From assembly GCA_934465125.1 (NCBI GenBank), contig CAKSKO010000073.1, positions 1 through 6,231 on the forward strand: DNA of 6,231 nt. Direction: 5' to 3'. Numbering within the stretch: the stretch's first letter is position 1; every line of letters begins with the position of its first letter. The translations under genes and the position numbers were made by a program. Source of the stretch: an uncultured Eubacteriales bacterium (GTDB lineage Bacteria; Bacillota; Clostridia; Oscillospirales; Acutalibacteraceae). Below, one piece after another: positions 5,318 to 6,231 of this stretch. The notes under the pieces were generated by a model, which saw only the letters and a list, made by a program, of their open reading frames with translations, ran no database searches and was not told the origin of the DNA.

Positions 5318-6231
5318 ATGCTTTACGATAATGACGCAAAACAAATGAAATTTGAAGTATTAAGAAAAATCGCAGAACTTTCCTTTTCCGGCGAACTATC
5401 CGAAAAAATCGACTCAATCCCCTATGAAATCATCCCAGGAAAAGCTGCGAGATTTCGGTGCTGTGTTTATAAAGAAAGAGAGATTATCAGAGAACGTTGT
5501 ATTGTTGGGTGTGGAAAAACGCTCCCCAGCAATACAGAATCAGGGGCTGTTACAGTACTGCCGGCGGCGTGTGAAGGATGCCCAATCAATCGGTTTACAG
5601 TAACAGAAAATTGTCAGCGCTGCATGGCAAAAAAATGTGTTTCAGCATGTCCATTTGGTGCAATCTCTGTTACCGGCAAGGGCGCTTATATCGATCCCGC
5701 AAAATGTAAGGAGTGCGGCCGCTGCGCTTCAGCGTGCCCTTATAATGCAATTTCTGATACGATGCGCCCTTGTTTGCGTTCTTGTCCGGTCGACGCAATC
5801 GCGATGGATGAAAGCAAACAGGCTTGCATCAAATATGATCGCTGCATCGGATGCGGGGCCTGCACGACTGCTTGCCCGTTCGGTGCGATTTCGGACACTT
5901 CTTATATCACTGATGTTATTGCGGCAATCAAAGGTAGAAATCAAGTTTTCGCTGTATTCGCGCCAGCGATCGAGGGGCAATTTGATGAAGTTACGGTCGG
6001 TATGCTTAAACAAGGGCTTCGTCTGTTAGGATTTGATGGATCATTTGAAGTTTCTCTCGGTGCCGACGCAGTCGCTCAGCATGAGGCACAAGAGTTAAAA
6101 GATGTTGCAGAAAAAGGGGAAAAAATGACAACTTCCTGCTGCCCCGCTTTCGTCTCTATGATTGAAAAACATTTTCCTAAGCTGATTCCGAATATCTCAC
6201 ACACTGTTTCGCCGATGACAGCCCCTTCTCG
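5318..6231 (+). CDS. hfsD: Cys-rich [FeFe] hydrogenase, group B type (HfsD-like), N-terminal 304 residues; 3' end outside window
   Basis: The frame stays open from ATG 5318 to the window edge, giving 304 codons of a protein probably near 500 residues long. A stop at 5297-5299 rules out an in-frame start further upstream. Twenty-three Cys are visible. The N-terminal part has C48-C49, C61, C65, C85 and C88. Next come ferredoxin-like clusters: C99, C102, C107, C111-P; C130, C133, C136, C140-P; C152, C156-P; and C176, C179, C182, C186-P. This is enough for at least three [4Fe-4S] clusters and perhaps four. The H-cluster domain begins near residue 209 (QVFAVFAPAIEGQF) and shows the first H-cluster loop, TTSCCPAFV, with C274 (proton relay) and C275 (ligand). 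The SCCPAF form is typical of group B enzymes of anaerobes. The other two ligand loops lie outside the window. It is probably the H2-forming catalytic partner, taking electrons from reduced ferredoxin. It is the last visible gene of the operon. Confidence 0.9.
   Translation, partial: MLYDNDAKQMKFEVLRKIAELSFSGELSEKIDSIPYEIIPGKAARFRCCVYKEREIIRERCIVGCGKTLPSNTESGAVTVLPAACEGCPINRFTVTENCQRCMAKKCVSACPFGAISVTGKGAYIDPAKCKECGRCASACPYNAISDTMRPCLRSCPVDAIAMDESKQACIKYDRCIGCGACTTACPFGAISDTSYITDVIAAIKGRNQVFAVFAPAIEGQFDEVTVGMLKQGLRLLGFDGSFEVSLGADAVAQHEAQELKDVAEKGEKMTTSCCPAFVSMIEKHFPKLIPNISHTVSPMTAPS

Noticed and set aside
5296..5331. Short open frame (11 codons, ATG at 5296) overlapping the hfsD start, possible leader peptide
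   Set aside because: It has no ribosome binding site of its own, contains the hfsD AGGAGG within its codons, and carries no attenuator-like structure. It is most likely chance.
5637..6029. 130-codon open frame on the + strand
   Set aside because: It lies in another frame of hfsD, whose own frame shows continuous Fe-S and H-cluster motifs. It has no ribosome binding site and no family features. The opposing frame on the - strand (5729-6013) was rejected for the same reason.

Overview
The window looks like the chromosome of a low-GC fermentative anaerobe of the Clostridia. The evidence is AT-rich spacers, strong AGGAGG-type ribosome binding sites, A/T-rich intrinsic terminators, a clostridial Rex operator and two [FeFe] hydrogenases. 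Species cannot be named from the sequence. All genes lie on the + strand.

Layout: (1) 2-430 is the 3' end of a multi-pass membrane protein of the DUF308/HdeD type, closed by a strong intrinsic terminator (448-485). (2) 598-1941 is a complete sodium:neurotransmitter symporter (NSS/SNF, LeuT/MhsT-like) with its own sigma-A-type promoter (TTGACA, 17-bp gap, extended -10) and its own terminator (1961-1996). (3) 2018-2095 is the control region of the next operon: an A-tract/T-tract inverted repeat, an extended -10 promoter, and a perfect palindrome matching the Rex operator (TTGTTAA-N4-TTAACAA) at the expected transcription start. (4) 2136-6231 is a four-gene operon. It encodes a tiny NuoE-like thioredoxin-fold [2Fe-2S] protein, a sensory-type [FeFe] hydrogenase with Fe-S and PAS domains, a PP2C/SpoIIE phosphatase with an extra C-terminal domain, and a second, Cys-rich [FeFe] hydrogenase of the group B type cut by the window edge.

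The operon matches in content the hfs operon described in Thermoanaerobacterium saccharolyticum (four genes, two [FeFe] hydrogenases, a PAS domain in HfsB) and the group C3 (phosphatase-linked) sensory hydrogenases. The system is therefore not wholly new, but its signalling path is poorly understood. A reasonable model is that Rex relieves repression when NADH/NAD+ is high. HfsB, whose H-cluster pocket is altered, then senses H2 or redox state and passes a signal through its PAS and C-terminal helix to the phosphatase HfsC, while HfsA carries electrons and HfsD is the likely catalytic hydrogenase. No kinase, anti-sigma factor or other phosphatase substrate is encoded in the window.

No tRNA, rRNA, CRISPR, insertion sequence or phage feature was seen. 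The longest gene-free stretch is about 195 bases.
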